The notes beneath the pieces are model-generated. The model saw nothing but the letters and a program-made list of their open reading frames with translations, made no database searches and was not told the origin of the DNA. Made by a program: the position numbers and the translations under genes. Source: Sipunculus nudus (Eukaryota > Annelida > Sipuncula > Golfingiida > Sipunculidae). From it: a stretch of 64,000 nucleotides of DNA. Shown here one piece after another: positions 46,760 through 59,339 of this stretch (position 1 is its first letter; every line of letters begins with the position of its first letter). Location: assembly GCA_026874595.1 (NCBI GenBank), contig CM049307.1, forward strand, positions 59,714,870-59,778,869, written 5' to 3'.

Positions 46760-49700
46760 TCACAGAAGAGGTTTAACATTGACCCAGGGGAACTTATATT
46801 CAGTTGGTAATCCAACATGGGAGACATTGGCAAACTCTCCTGTCCAAGAAAACGCCGGTAGACCATGGCTACGAGTTGGTCCATTGATGATAACTGCTTC
46901 CAAGTTCAAGGCCATTTGGTAGTCTGCCACCTGGTGTAAAATGTTGAAACAATTCCTAAGTCACCATACATATTATAACACAGAAAGATATGCATATACA
47001 GTTGATTCTGTCTGAGAGAACATCTTTCTAATCAGATCATTTATATATAACATCTGTATGACACTTTTCAGATATATTTAACAAATCACATTTCAAATAT
47101 CTTACAATCAAGTATAAGGATTTAGAAAATAAAGTTATTATGTTTCCAGTGTTAGTTAATTCTTAACCAGGTTTAGATAAAATATTTCATAGTTTACTCA
47201 TAATGAAATTCTATATAATTCAAACTATTACTATATTTCACTTGCAATATATAAATATTTTTCTCTGACTAGCAAGGGGGGGGGGGGTGATTACATTGAC
47301 TATCACCCCCTCCCTTGCCAAAAAGCAGAGGGGGGTGGGTACACCCCATATCCCCCCTTTATTGAAGTCCCTGAGACCAGCCTTGAGTGAACCAAATGCA
47401 TTAACATTAATTATGAATGATCTGTCTAATAAGACCACCTGTGAATTAAAACCACTTTTAGGTAATCCAACAGTTGGTCTTATTACACAGGTTTAACAGT
47501 ATATAAAATGACATGTGTGTAAGATACCAGAGTTATCATTCGAACACATGTATTGTATAATGAACTGAAAGTCACCAGTTCATGGATACAATATAAAATA
47601 CAGAGGCACAAACCTGGTATGTATTACAGTGTCATTGTCATTATTGAATAAATGAATAATACAACGGACTCTCATATAATTAGTCATAATTATGCTTTAA
47701 ACGAAAAAGATTATTCATAAAGATTAACAAGATCATGTAAAAAGAGTTTCTTAATAATATATATACATGTAGTTATTTCATTCAAGTCACCTTAGTATCA
47801 TAGCATCCATCTGCCATCCCAGGAGTCTCCAGGTCACCCCGGCAACAAATCGTATCACATGGATTTTGTTCAGAGTAAGGGTCATGTGTATAATCTGAAA
47901 AGGAATGATGCTGAATTATCAAAAACTACATATTTTTGTTCAGACGAAAGTGTATTGAGAAGCAGAGATGAAATAATACATTGTTTGATGATATATAAGA
48001 GTGAAATCTCACCTGATGACCACCCCACTATATCGACCTCCCCCTAAGACCATTATTTTTGGTCCCAGAATAATGTAAATCATAATGAAAAGCCTCATGC
48101 TGACAGGACCACCCTGGTAACATGACCACTTTAGCTAGTCCCGCAGGCAGTCGTGTTAGCGAGAATTCCCTGTACATACAATGTATATTTTAGTTTGAAT
48201 TCTAAGGAAATGTTTTTCCTTTTTCATAGAAACATAATCTGACAAGGGTTATTTTTATTCTATATACAAATAATTTGTCTGTGAGCCTTTCAGATTGTAA
48301 AATTATCAAATATGCAGACGACACTGTCATTCTAGGCCTGATACACAAGAATGATGAATCGCTCTACAGGAAAACCATTCAATATGTGACTGGTTGGTGT
48401 GAGGAACACTACCTTCAGTTAAATGTAAAGAAGACTAAAGAAGTAGTATTTGATTTTAGGAGATCAAAATCTGTAATTACCCCAGTTGCTATCAAAAATG
48501 AAGATGTTGATATTGTAGAAAATTATAAATACTTAGGATGTATTATTGACAGAAATCTGAATTGGAAAGAACATGTGTTGAATCAATCCAAGAAAGCAAA
48601 CAAAAGATTATATTACCTTTATTATCTAAGAAAGCTTAATATTGACAAAACCATAATTACCATGTTTTATAATTCAGTAATTTCCAGTGTCCTTACTTAT
48701 TCACTGGAGTGCTGGTTTACAAATATATCTGATAAGTTAAAGAAACAGTTGAATAATACCAGGAAGAGAAGTAGTAGAATAACTGGTACTTCTCTTGCCA
48801 CACACCAGGAAATCTGTGAAACCAAAACAATGGCCTTCATATCTAAGGTCATGAATGACAAAACACATCCCCTATATTCAGAGTTCCGTTTTTTACCTTC
48901 AGGTAAACGCCTAGATACAATATTCTGCAGAACAACTCGTTTTAAAAAATCTCTCGTACCACACAGTATTAAACACTTTAACTCACAACCCTCTTAGAAA
49001 TTTAATGTTTTGAATTATGTGTTTTACCTGCAGAATTATCTGTTTTATCATTTTTACATGCTTAATTTTACATGCATCAATATGTTATGTGTGATTTTTA
49101 TGTATTTTTGTATTATTTTTATGTATTTATCTATCTATTTACTTATTTATTTTTTTTATGTAATGAATTGCAAGTCAACAACAAATTCCTGGAACTGAAG
49201 GCTAATAAATGTTATCTTATCTTATCTTATCTTATCTTATCTTATCATGTCAAACTTATTTCCGATTAAAAAAAAACAATTAGCTTATCAATTGCCACAG
49301 TCTTGTCTCTGATTTATCACATATAATTATGCCTTATACAGTGCTAAAATACAATAAATAAATGACAGATGTTGGTTTCCATCTAATGATCATTTTTATG
49401 AATGTTAGTTGAACATAGGCATGCATCTCACATTAGTTGAGGACATTTAAATAAATAATTTAAATATATAAAAGTTAACAGTTTACCCAAACACCTGTTG
49501 AGAATGCCCATCAACACACTTTCCTGTGACAAACAACTGATAAACATACACTGTGAAACAGTCAGATGATGAACAAACACTTCTAAACAGTTAGATGATG
49601 AACAGACACTTAAAACAGTCAGATGATGAACAGTCACTCCAAAACAGTCAGATGATAATCAGACACTCCAAAACAGTCAGATGATGAACAGACACTCCAA

Positions 49701-52700
49701 AACAGTCAGATGATGAACAGTCATTGCAACACAGTCATAATATATATAGACACTGCACACAGTCAGATGATTAACAGACACTACAAACCAGTAAGCGCAG
49801 TGTAATTTAAAACTGTATGTTACAACAATATTTACCATTATATCTCATGATGGTTTTCATATCTTCAAGGGTTAACACTTTTGCTGCATCACGTCGGAAT
49901 ATTTTGGCCCTTGGGGCCAGTTGGTATGATGTGTCAAGGCCAACCCTCTTGACCATGGCGGGGTACCCACTCTTGTTGTAGATGGATTCAAAGAATGGCA
50001 CATTGTATGACGGCCAGTAACCTTTGATATGAGAAACCTCACAATGACAGGATTTTAACTTTCTCCTTATAAGAGCAAGTTATTATTTATTTTATAAAAT
50101 GTTAAGAAAATTTTAAAAGCTCTTCAAATTTTCCTTAAAACAGTTTCTCTCTTTCTCATTGTAAGGAAGTATATTCATAACTGATTGTGAAATACTGAAA
50201 ATCACAAAAATTCTGGAGACAAAAAAGATGCAAAACAGTAAATCAATAATAAGCATTTGATTGTCAACAGTAATCACTGGTAAAATTACAAAGAAATAAA
50301 AAAAAAGTATGCAAAATTTTGTCTGAACATTTCAGGCCAATCCAGGCTTAAGATGCTAAAACTGATAGCTGGAAAGATGATGAGCAAATTAACAAAAATT
50401 ATACTTTGGTAACAATTGAAAAAAGAACAGGAAAAGATAGAATAATCAGGATGAACCTGCATAAATTATAATAAATTACCTGCTCTGAGAACCTCTGATT
50501 GGTCAGCTCCTTCCACCAGTGTGGGGATTTGTTCCACTACCCATAATGCATCATCCTGGATCTCCTGTTTCAGTTTAATCCTCTTCAAGTCGATCACCAT
50601 GTACTGATTGTTGTAAGTACCTGAAAAATAATACACCACTTGTCACTCAACATGACTGATGTAATGAGTCATCAGTCATCCAAGTGCTAAGAAAATATTT
50701 TGTCATCCATCAAAAGATGTATTTCATCTCTATTTGTTTCTTTCTTGTTTTCCTGTCTGTCATAATAATTTAAACAAATAAAATGTATGTTAGTGTTGCA
50801 GAAAGTCTGTATGAAGGTGATCTGGGGTTTATGTAATAATTGCAACTGATATAAATCCAGATTCAAATGCACACAGGCTCCTGCTTGGGCTAAGTCTAGT
50901 ATTACTTGCAATATCAGTTACACTATGAGAACAGTTTTATGGGTACAAAGTTGATGACTTAACTTATTATACCTCTGCAGGTGGCAAGAGATATTTTACT
51001 TCATCCTCAGTTTGCCTTCAGGAAATTTATGTGAACAAAATCTGAACAGATTTTGTTGAAATTTTATATGGCATTAGGAAAATACCCAAGAAACTACTGT
51101 ATCCAATTAATTTTGGAGGTAATCAGGATCACCAGTAAAAAATTTTATTCAAAAGATCCTTTCCCATTATTATGGCTATCTGATTGTAATAGAGCTGTTG
51201 TTTGGTATAAGGGGGTGGCTTTGTGCTGGGATAGGGCTGCTGAACTGTGACAGGTGTGTAGACTTACACTGCTCATGAGAATCATCCTGGTGGAGGTTTG
51301 ATGTCTCTGATGACATCTTGTATAAAACAATCAAAGTTGGAGATTCACAAAAATCATTATTTTGTATCTCATGAAGTGAACCTGGATGGGTATGAGGTGA
51401 GAATGGGGTACCTTTGAACATGAGTATTGTTTTTACGGTAACTCCCGCATTTCCTTTTCAGCACCATCTTGTGTTCATTTAGGGAAACACAAAAAGTTTA
51501 AGTAAGGCATTAAACCTGACTAATTCCTTTGTATATTCTTATACACTTGATTAGGTCACCAACAGGAATACATAAAGCTTCACTGTGTTGAGTTGAAATA
51601 TGATTTAAGTTAACATTCATGACAAAATATAAATATCTTAAACTTCTAAATTGTTCAAAGTTTGAATACAAGATGGCCCTGATAAGCAAATGTGGGAGTT
51701 TCCATAAATATTTATAATCCTGTTCAAAGGTACCCCATTATTTTTTCTGTGGGGTAATATTCTTCCCTTTTTTTTTAAGTAAGTGTTATCAAACACTTGC
51801 ACTATATCAAATAGTTCAACATGGTGAGTTACACATAAATTTACACTATAATATGTATTCAATATATCACCCTTTGGTGTGATAATACAGATATTGTAGT
51901 AACTCAATATTAGAAGCAGCAACAACTGGCATTTCTTATAAAGCTCTATTGAGATTTCAATGCCTGTATGGTAACAAACCATGTCATTCTAAAGAGGGGC
52001 ATTTGCACAGGACTATTGATGGACTACCGGCAGATTTACAACACTGAACATACTCCTTTATTTGACCAGGCGATAAGCATAAAGATGTGATCTGTGACAA
52101 CATAAGATTCATAAAAGAGATAAACACGGCAAACACAAGTACCCAGTTTGTGAACGTGCCCAATCACTGTGTATGAATGGCTAAACAACACATGAAATTT
52201 CCTTGTGTCACTTCCTGGGTTTAGCTTAATATAAACCTAGAGCTAAGGTACACTGCTTGAAATCATAACGAGAAAAACACACTATGAAACAGGTTTCAAG
52301 GCTCTAATAGCTATTTGAATGGACATAAGCTTATTTTTTTATTATCTGTTACATTTAACAACAACTTTTAGGCCAAAATAAAAAAAGGTATGGTTCTCAG
52401 GTACTTTTTTTCAGAAATCAGTTTGGGCGGGCGTTTTTTTTTATTACATTTTTGGGTTTTTTTTTATAAAAATGAGATATTATCAGGGAAAAGCATGATA
52501 ATAACACAAAATTAACATTGGCGGTGCCTGAGAACCATACCTTTTATTTTTTTTTGGCCTTGTTATGTCATTTTAAGCGGTGTGGTTCCTTGCAATCATC
52601 ACCATTATGAAATCTTAATGACATAATCAAAGGCTATTTATGGAAGATAAAAAGGACAAAAATAAAAAAAATATACAAATATATGACAAGAAATCAGTCC

Positions 52701-55700
52701 TCATCACCAGAGTTGTCCCTCCGCAGAATGTCCGCCCACTGCTTCCCATTATCAGCCATCATGTTAGCAAGACGAACACGCTGCCAGGAAAGGAGTGATG
52801 CTGGGGTCACGCTTTCATACAACTTGGTATTAAACACATTGTTGGTTGTCTGGAGCAACACCATACCACTGCTCATGAGGTAGAAATCATCAAGAGACTC
52901 TAGGAAACCTGTGTCAAGAAATATCAAACAGTACATGAACTTTGACCTCTGACCTTTTCTACGTTTCTGGAAGACTATGATATCATGCTTACTAATTTAA
53001 TAAGTCAAAGTAATCCCAAAAAATAGTGACCAATCAGCTTCTTTGTAGGGGAAAGTTAATGATAATTTTAGGTATGATTTATTTTAAAATATATCTTTAG
53101 AACATTTCCAGTTTTGACAGGGAGGTACAAATGGGACGGACAGTCAAATATGGCAAGATAGATTTAATCATATTATAGTTAAATAATGTTTTGAATCACT
53201 GGACACTTTGTGTGATATGCTAATTTAAATGTCTAAATGAATGAATAGCTTTTCTTTCCCTTGACCTTTGACCTGATTAATATTCTTTACATTACATCAT
53301 CCAATCAGCATATATCAAATGTGTTTGTAGCATATGACCTATGACCTTAAGAGTGGGTTTGAGATGTTAAAGAAACCTAATTCATAAATTACTTTGGAAG
53401 GTAAATTTTTCATTTCACTGCCATTCATTTTCATATCATTATCCAGTCTTTTTCAAACAGACTTCCCTATTGAGAAAATATTCCCCCAAAACAGGTGGAC
53501 ACAAAAACAAGGCATCAAAAGCAGAACATACCTGGATAGCTTGAGAATGAGATCTTTTTGGCTGCAGTGTCAGGATCATCAATGTTAAAGTCGTAGTACT
53601 TGTAGATCCTGTAGGTGGCCTGGTAGGTGAACCAGCTGGAGTGTGACAGGAACAGGTTCTCATACGCTCCCAGAACCTAATGACAGATTTACATAGTAAA
53701 ATTGTTTATATAGGTGCAATCAAAGACAGAGTTTCCAGCTTATCTTGAAAAACAAATTTCCCTGATATTTTCAGAATTTCCCAACAAATAATTGTAATTA
53801 TACCACAATTATTTGGACATATTTCAGACTGACACATCTTCAATGTTGATACAGTGGACAAGGAGTATGGCATAACTGAGAAAGTACAGTCAAAACCTTG
53901 GCTAAAGACCACCTCTTTTAGACAACCACCTTGCTGTCACGATTTGTTATTGTTCTTTAAGTAGGACCTTGCTTAGACGACCACCTCCAAAACAAGACCA
54001 CTTTATTATAGTCCATTCCATGACCCCTGTCCACCTGACTTTTTTTATATTATCTCCACATAAGACAAAGTTGCCAAACATGATTTGCACCAATGGCAGA
54101 AAGAGGAAAATGCTTCATTTTTGGTACCCTACCTGCTTATGATATAAATATTATTCACTTAACGGCCTGGTTGACATGTCTCATATATATCAGTGGTTCA
54201 TCACGTCCTTAACAAGTGACCTTTTTTTAACCTCCTTGGATATGAATCTGAAGTAATGTGATGTCGCAATAAAGCATGTGCATGAGGAGAATACAAGTCT
54301 CGCTGTAAACAGGGGTCAGCAGCTCTTGATAATTTGTCCCATGAATATGAGAGCTCTTTTGTGCTTCACATCTGTTATGATGTCATCACTGTTTACTGCC
54401 ATGCCCATGTCATAGACTTGTGGCAGGATGTCGCTACAGAATCAACTAGTTTCTCATAAAATGGTTTAAATTGTTAACAGGAAAATGACATAAGGAAGGC
54501 TATTATTTCCATAATAGTTAATAGCAAATTTTCCTCTTTCTGCTCAGGAGCAAAAAGTTTTGGCATTCTTGTACTCATAAAAGATAAACACATAAAGCAG
54601 GTGGACAGGAGTGGTGGAATGGACTATAGTGTCCCACTTGTGGTCATAATTTGAGATTAGACTGTTTCATGTAATCAATGTATTTACATTGGTCTTAATG
54701 CAAACACAAAAAGAACTCATTTTCCAGGTTTTCCTTGATTTCAAGATGGATTAAGAAACCTAAAAAATTACCTGTACATTATGAGAATGGATCTTTGAAA
54801 ATAACATATTTTATACCTCAATTTCTTTGAACATTTCCTTAATTTGGAGCAAATTTTTATTGAAGCAGCTAAAAAAATGATCATTAAACATGTTTCACCA
54901 ATATCAAATTTATCATGGGCACATAAAAATGACTAAGCCTCTACTCATGACAACAATTTCCAAGAAATCACATATGGTTTATTTAAAGAACCTTTAAATT
55001 TAATACCCAAACAGAAATGAAGGATAACTACACATTTGGAAAAATGGGGAAGAATAAGGACAAAATTATAACAGACAGTAGAGTTTGTAGTTTAATTACT
55101 GGAAAGGAAAAACAACAGGAAATATTTGTATTGTGTAGGGACCACTAGAATATATGTATATTTTGTATATGCAGTATAAAGACTTTAAAATTATGGGTGA
55201 AATAATATCCAGGATATGTGCTTGTAATTATTGTATTTGATGAGATCATTTACAAAATGTATGAAAAGTGAATTGTAAGAAATTTTCAATAAACTATATT
55301 AAAAGAGTTTAAACCAACCTTAATGAGGGCTGAGCAATGTCCAGACCTATGAAGCTGCATCATGATTTCTTTCTTGGTCATTTTACTGAAGTCTGGCTGT
55401 GACTCTGGCACCAGAGCTTTACTGAGATCTATGATGTCACCAACACCATTCAGAAACTGTACGATGAACTCATCATGAGTCTGAAATGACATCATTTTCA
55501 GTGAAACCTGTCTTTATTTTTTTTTTTTACATTTCAATTTTTATTTTTTTTAAGATTTGTTTTCTGCGGAGGATAACCGCCTCAATTTTTAATGCTTGCT
55601 TAAATACCTAACTTAACTACAGAGTTCCATTAAGGTTTTGGACCATGCAGCAGGGGTTTACAAGTGATATAACTTTCTGGCATCAACCAGGCTCAGTGTA

Positions 55701-57365
55701 TCACTCCTGCAGGTTCAGGGTGTGTGTCATCCCCATTACTGAATAATAACACTGAGGAACCCCCAAAAGGTGCACTCATTTGTGAGTGAAACAAACCTGT
55801 TGGACACAGTCTCCCCATTAAGCCTGCAGTGCGCTCACCCTGGATAGGGGCTGACTGAACCCACAATCTCCCAGCTTTGAGCCCTGTGCTCTACCCCTGA
55901 GCCACAGAAGCCATTCCTGTCTTTAACACACATAGGGACACAAAAAACCTGTCTTTGTGATCACCCAGCTTTCATGACCTCCATTACAGGCCTTACTCTG
56001 TAGCACACGGTCTAAACTTTGGCATGACAGTTAAGTGTGGGGTCAGTTTGGAAAGGTTTTGCTGAAATGGAGTTGGTGTGCATGAACTATATCCCTAAAT
56101 GTATGCATCATGATATATTGGACATACCTTTAATTAGCAAAAGACAGTACCTTAATGTTCTCCTGGGTATTAAGAAATAACTTAAATGGTCACTTCTTAA
56201 GTCATTTGCAATTACTTCATTTCATAACATTACTACAGCAAAACAGAGATTAACACTTTTTACCTGTCTACACAGTTGTTATGCTATATGCTTAAGAGGA
56301 CCAAGTATTGCACACACAGATGGATTCTTAATTATATAGACAGGTAAAATAAAGTATTCACAGACACTAAAATGCAGAATTTGTACCTTGTTTTTGCCTG
56401 CAGCCATTCTGTACCCTGCCCAGAGTCCATCAAACTGGGACAATATGTATGACATGTGCTGCCAGTAGGGGTCACTAGCTGCATGCTGTTTAATCTGATC
56501 CCTCATCCACTGGTCTTGTTTTTTGAAGAACGTACGCAAGGCAGCTTCGATCTTCTTACCATTGGGGTTATGTCCCAGGTAGAAGTCATACAGGTTCCGG
56601 TACTGGTTCTGTATTTGTCTAGATAAGGAAAATGCATAATAAAACTGGTCTTTTTCATTTCCAATAACCTCTTATGATGAAAACATTTGTACTATGGTGA
56701 TTTCCTTTCTGCTGTTAATAGGTTGGTAGTTATACCCTTTAATCTCAAATGACAAAAATCCACCGAAATTTTTACTGACAAGCAAAACACAATGATTGGC
56801 TTCTTATTCCTGGGTTAAATAATTGTGATTTTTACTTTATAATGATCTGTAAAGGTTCCATTTTAGTGATCTTATCATAGAATAACCTCTACTTAGTATA
56901 TCCACTAATTATATTAATTATTCAACATAAGAGCAAATTCTGAAGACCAAAAAATCCATTGAGGTAGGATTTTTGTAAAAAGCTGATATTATTCATAATA
57001 TAAATAATTGATTTACTTGGAAAATAAATATGTTGTCTGTAATAAATATATCTTTGCCTGTCAACATTTGATGCTACATTCATATATGAGGTATGTATGA
57101 GGTATGTATGAGTATAGTAATGACTTTTAACTTTGTGTTTGAGCCTTCTTCTTCACGAAGATTTTATTCTTGTAATAATTGACCTTTCACAAATACAGTA
57201 AAACCTGAGAGTTAAGACCACCTGATGTGCCACACCAAAAGCGGTCTTAAGTCACAGGTGGTCTTAAGTCTCAGGTGGTCTAAGTCTCAGCATGAAGCGA
57301 ACAAAGAATATAAAGGCATATATGTCTACGTAAACATTTATTAATTTATTATAAAAATACATACT

Positions 57366-57420
<55 letters not shown>

Positions 57421-59339
57421 GAATTAACAGTGTTGTTTTTCTTCAGAGTTATATATATATATATATATATCTTATAGATAATCAAGATATTCACAACAAT
57501 ATTTACAAGTTAACAACAATATTTACTTAAATCAATTAATCAATTTTGCTCTGCTTAATAAGGGAATCTTATTAATAATTATCAAAGAAAGCTGGTCCTT
57601 TTATAACTTTATTAAACAAGCCTTTATCAAAAGCTTTGAATAGCCTGTTTGTTATATTGCACAAACCACAAACCGCTAATTAATGATGTACCATGAGTAC
57701 ACACTGAGTCACTTTGTTTTAGAAACAGACCCCATTAAAATCTCAAGGCAGGTATGAAGGGATCGATCATTTGATTACAGGTGACTGCTCACGTTATCAA
57801 ACAGTCTCTATATTGGTACTATGGTAGTTAGCATTGAGTCCTTTTGTCTTATTGATGAATATTCTATTGATGTTATCGAAGCAGGTCGTCAGTTTGTCGT
57901 CGTCACGAACTGACTTGTTGTCAAGTCAAAATGTGTGTGATAAGCAATGACAGTTGATCTCTAACGTTATGACAAACTTACTTTCATGACTCACTTTCTT
58001 TTAATGAAATCCGCGCAAATGTTATTTACACATGGCAAAGACTAGTTATGAACTCCGGTCAACGACCGCAGCGTAGTGAATGCGACCGCGGTGTCAGAAA
58101 TACAACGGGAGTTCTATCCGATGAATATTAATGAGGGATTTCCCCTAGAGCATGTGATCCTTTACCGTAAAGATGTTTTAGACAATCGTTAAACAAATAC
58201 GATGTGTTCAAAGATAGGCTGTGCTAAAAAAATAATGGTACACAGGCATCAGAATTAAAGAATTGCGTCGTTTTACATGTTCCCTCGCAATATTCGCGGA
58301 ACTTTCATTTTTGGAGAAAGATTAAAATGACGCGGGCCCTAGGCCATTGACACCTGGAGGGGTATTGTGAATTAATGTCCAATTCACCGCGGGGAAAGTA
58401 GGTCACCATTGCCACCTGCACATTCAAGAGACGGTCAATGGCACGGTCGTTTTAGTCTTAACTTATGACGCCAGGTGCCACTACCACTACACCAGGCGGT
58501 CGCTCAACGGAGGTATAGACCAGCGACCGGCCACATCTGAGCGGTCGGTGGTCGCGTACCACAAACGGTCGCTCAACACAGGGGCATTAAAGAGTGATTA
58601 AGCTCGGTGCATTCGTTTTTCGGTCGTAAGTCACAGACGGTCGCTGGCGGCAGTGGTCGCTTGGTTCAGGTTTCACTGTATCACAAATTTGAAGCCATCT
58701 CACACATGATACAAGTTAAGACAACTACAGTATAACAAGTATACTCACATATTTCAAACAAGAAAGTTGATTGCTGTCGCAGCCATAGATGTTATGATTT
58801 TACCTGTACCTTCTCATATTTCATCTTCACCAAGGAGGTTATGTTTACACCAGTCTATTTGTGTGTTTGTTTAATTGTTTGTAGGTTTATTTGTCTATTA
58901 GCAAGATGACAACGTGCTGAAATGATTTCCATACCTTCTACTATTTCAGTGTGTATAGTGATTTCACAAATAACCCAAAATAATATAGGTATTTCTGCAA
59001 TATTCTCTCACTTAAGGGGACTTAACTTTTTATCAACAATTCCAGATAAAGATCTAAACTTCTTATATGCATATACTGAGAAACAAGTGAATGTCATGAT
59101 TCATGTGACCACTAACTTAGCTGTCATGGCTCCTTCCAGGACACCTGCTGCGTACATTATTTCATTGTTGTCATCTATATGCAGCCCGTGACCAGCCTTA
59201 ATGTGCAGAACACCCCAGCCTGTCTGCAGCACAGTGTCGTTGTACTGTCCATATGCAGCCCCCTTAGGGTCCATCTTCCCTGGCTCAAACCTTGCAACCC
59301 CATGATCAGTGTACACTGTGCCCTGGGTAAACTCTCCTC
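46760..59339 (-). CDS. PLBD1: phospholipase B-like 1 (PLBD1), 5' partial, 9 exons
   Basis: Exons in transcript order: 59339-59117, 56618-56387, 55480-55319, 53676-53532, 52908-52708, 50620-50480, 50021-49836, 47894-47791, 46930-46760. All phases agree, giving 1565 nt and 520 aa to the stop at 46762-46760. The family hallmarks of an N-terminal-nucleophile hydrolase fold are present: GW.VL near the start, DPYW, the SGHCSALIK segment whose Cys aligns with the nucleophile exposed by self-cleavage, [31 protein letters not shown], and a Cys-rich CDTICCR...GCYDTKVAD. These match PLBD1 better than PLBD2. The enzyme is lysosomal/secreted and deacylates phospholipids (family knowledge). N-glycosylation sequons NKS and NVS are visible. 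Human PLBD1 is about 553 aa, so only the signal-peptide exon is absent. The first seen exon begins with two bases of a split codon; its partner was not found up to 64000. The junction after exon 59339-59117 uses a less common GTTAGT donor, chosen because it restores phase. Confidence 0.93.
47998..48174. mobile_element. short inverted-repeat element related to 9184 copy
   Basis: It starts GTGAAATCTCACCTGATGAC, the same as the 9184 element, and contains GACCTCC and TTTTTGGTCCCAGAATAATG, also shared. The right end GAGAATTCCCTGTA is a decayed inverted terminus. It lies just upstream of the LINE fragment. Confidence 0.5.
48232..48997 (+). mobile_element. 5'-truncated LINE, reverse transcriptase C-terminal part
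   Basis: An open frame from about 48232 to the stop at 48997 encodes the palm and thumb part of a non-LTR reverse transcriptase. It reads FILYTN, then [12 protein letters not shown] with the catalytic YADD (about 48308-48319), then [24 protein letters not shown], and a terminal LPSGKRLD...[14 protein letters not shown] block typical of L2/CR1-like LINEs. The endonuclease and fingers domains are missing, as expected for 5' truncation during target-primed reverse transcription. The noncoding tail ends in about seven TTATC units (49211-49247), a 3' microsatellite tail common in this LINE group. It lies in the PLBD1 intron between exons 50021-49836 and 47894-47791, antisense to the gene. The frame is intact, so the insertion is probably young, but it cannot mobilise alone. 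The clade assignment is inference. Confidence 0.85.
48998..49249 (+). repeat. LINE 3' untranslated tail with (TTATC)n
   Basis: About 210 bp of T-rich noncoding sequence follows the reverse-transcriptase stop. It ends in AATAAATG and then tandem TTATC units from about 49211 to 49247. This is the expected 3' end of the LINE copy; no clear target-site duplication was seen. Confidence 0.7.
49550..49790. repeat. ~28-bp minisatellite in PLBD1 intron
   Basis: About eight units of AAAACAGTCAGATGATGAAC followed by AGACACTCC, with point differences and one decayed unit (49735-49755). It lies 50 bases from exon 50021-49836, on its 3' splice side. Confidence 0.85.
52373..52561. mobile_element. MITE, family C copy 2 (PLBD1 intron)
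   Basis: The same ends as the 45539 copy: AAAGGTATGGTTCTCAGG and CCTGAGAACCATACCTTTTA, plus shared subterminal CAGAAATC and GGCGGTGCC. It is about 120 bases shorter through internal loss. Outermost bases GGCC on both sides. Confidence 0.75.
54007..54628. mobile_element. MITE with ~110-bp inverted arms in PLBD1 intron
   Basis: TATAGTCCATTCCATGACCC at the left is matched in inverted orientation by 54590-54628. Inner matches include CCTGTCCACCTG and GCAGAAAGAGGAAAAT. Both ends abut TA. Flanking sequence on the two sides (CCACC-rich, from TACAGTCAAAACC at about 53884) looks like an older pogo-like repeat into which it inserted. Confidence 0.6.
55660..55912 (-). mobile_element. tRNA-derived SINE in PLBD1 intron
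   Basis: Read on the minus strand from 55912, GGCTTCTGTGGCTCAGGGGT (A box) is followed by AGAGCACAGGGCTC and GTGGGTTCAGTC (B box), a clear tRNA-like promoter head. It differs from SINE family B. The 3' limit is uncertain. Confidence 0.6.
57368..57475. repeat. (TA)n tracts around the truncated hammerhead-element copy
   Basis: 57368-57416 and 57449-57470 are TA runs on either side of the 35-base element fragment. Confidence 0.9.
57418..57455 (+). mobile_element. truncated copy of the hammerhead-bearing repeat
   Basis: TGAATTAACAGTG and TTGTTTTTCTTCAGAGTTAT match the segment downstream of the hammerhead core at 19848-19880. The ribozyme itself is missing. (TA)n lies on both sides, as for the cPLA2 intron copies. 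Confidence 0.7.

Larger units (their letters stand above)
57197..58682. mobile_element. pogo-like DNA element remnant with TA-flanked CAGT/ACTG ends
   Basis: Left end TACAGTAAAACCTGAG; right end CAGGTTTCACTGTA: inverted termini CAGTRAAACCTG flanked by TA on both sides. Next to the left end, GGTCTTAAGTC-type units repeat; next to the right end, CGGTCGCT-type units repeat (58430-58670). No transposase frame is visible. The middle holds (TA)n tracts and the truncated hammerhead-element copy at 57420. Confidence 0.5.

Noticed and set aside
49550-49790. CRISPR-like array of 28-bp repeats
   Set aside because: Units are contiguous, with no spacers, in an animal intron: an ordinary minisatellite.
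55850-55912. Functional tRNA gene on the minus strand
   Set aside because: A and B boxes are present but acceptor and anticodon stems do not pair properly, and it continues into a SINE body.
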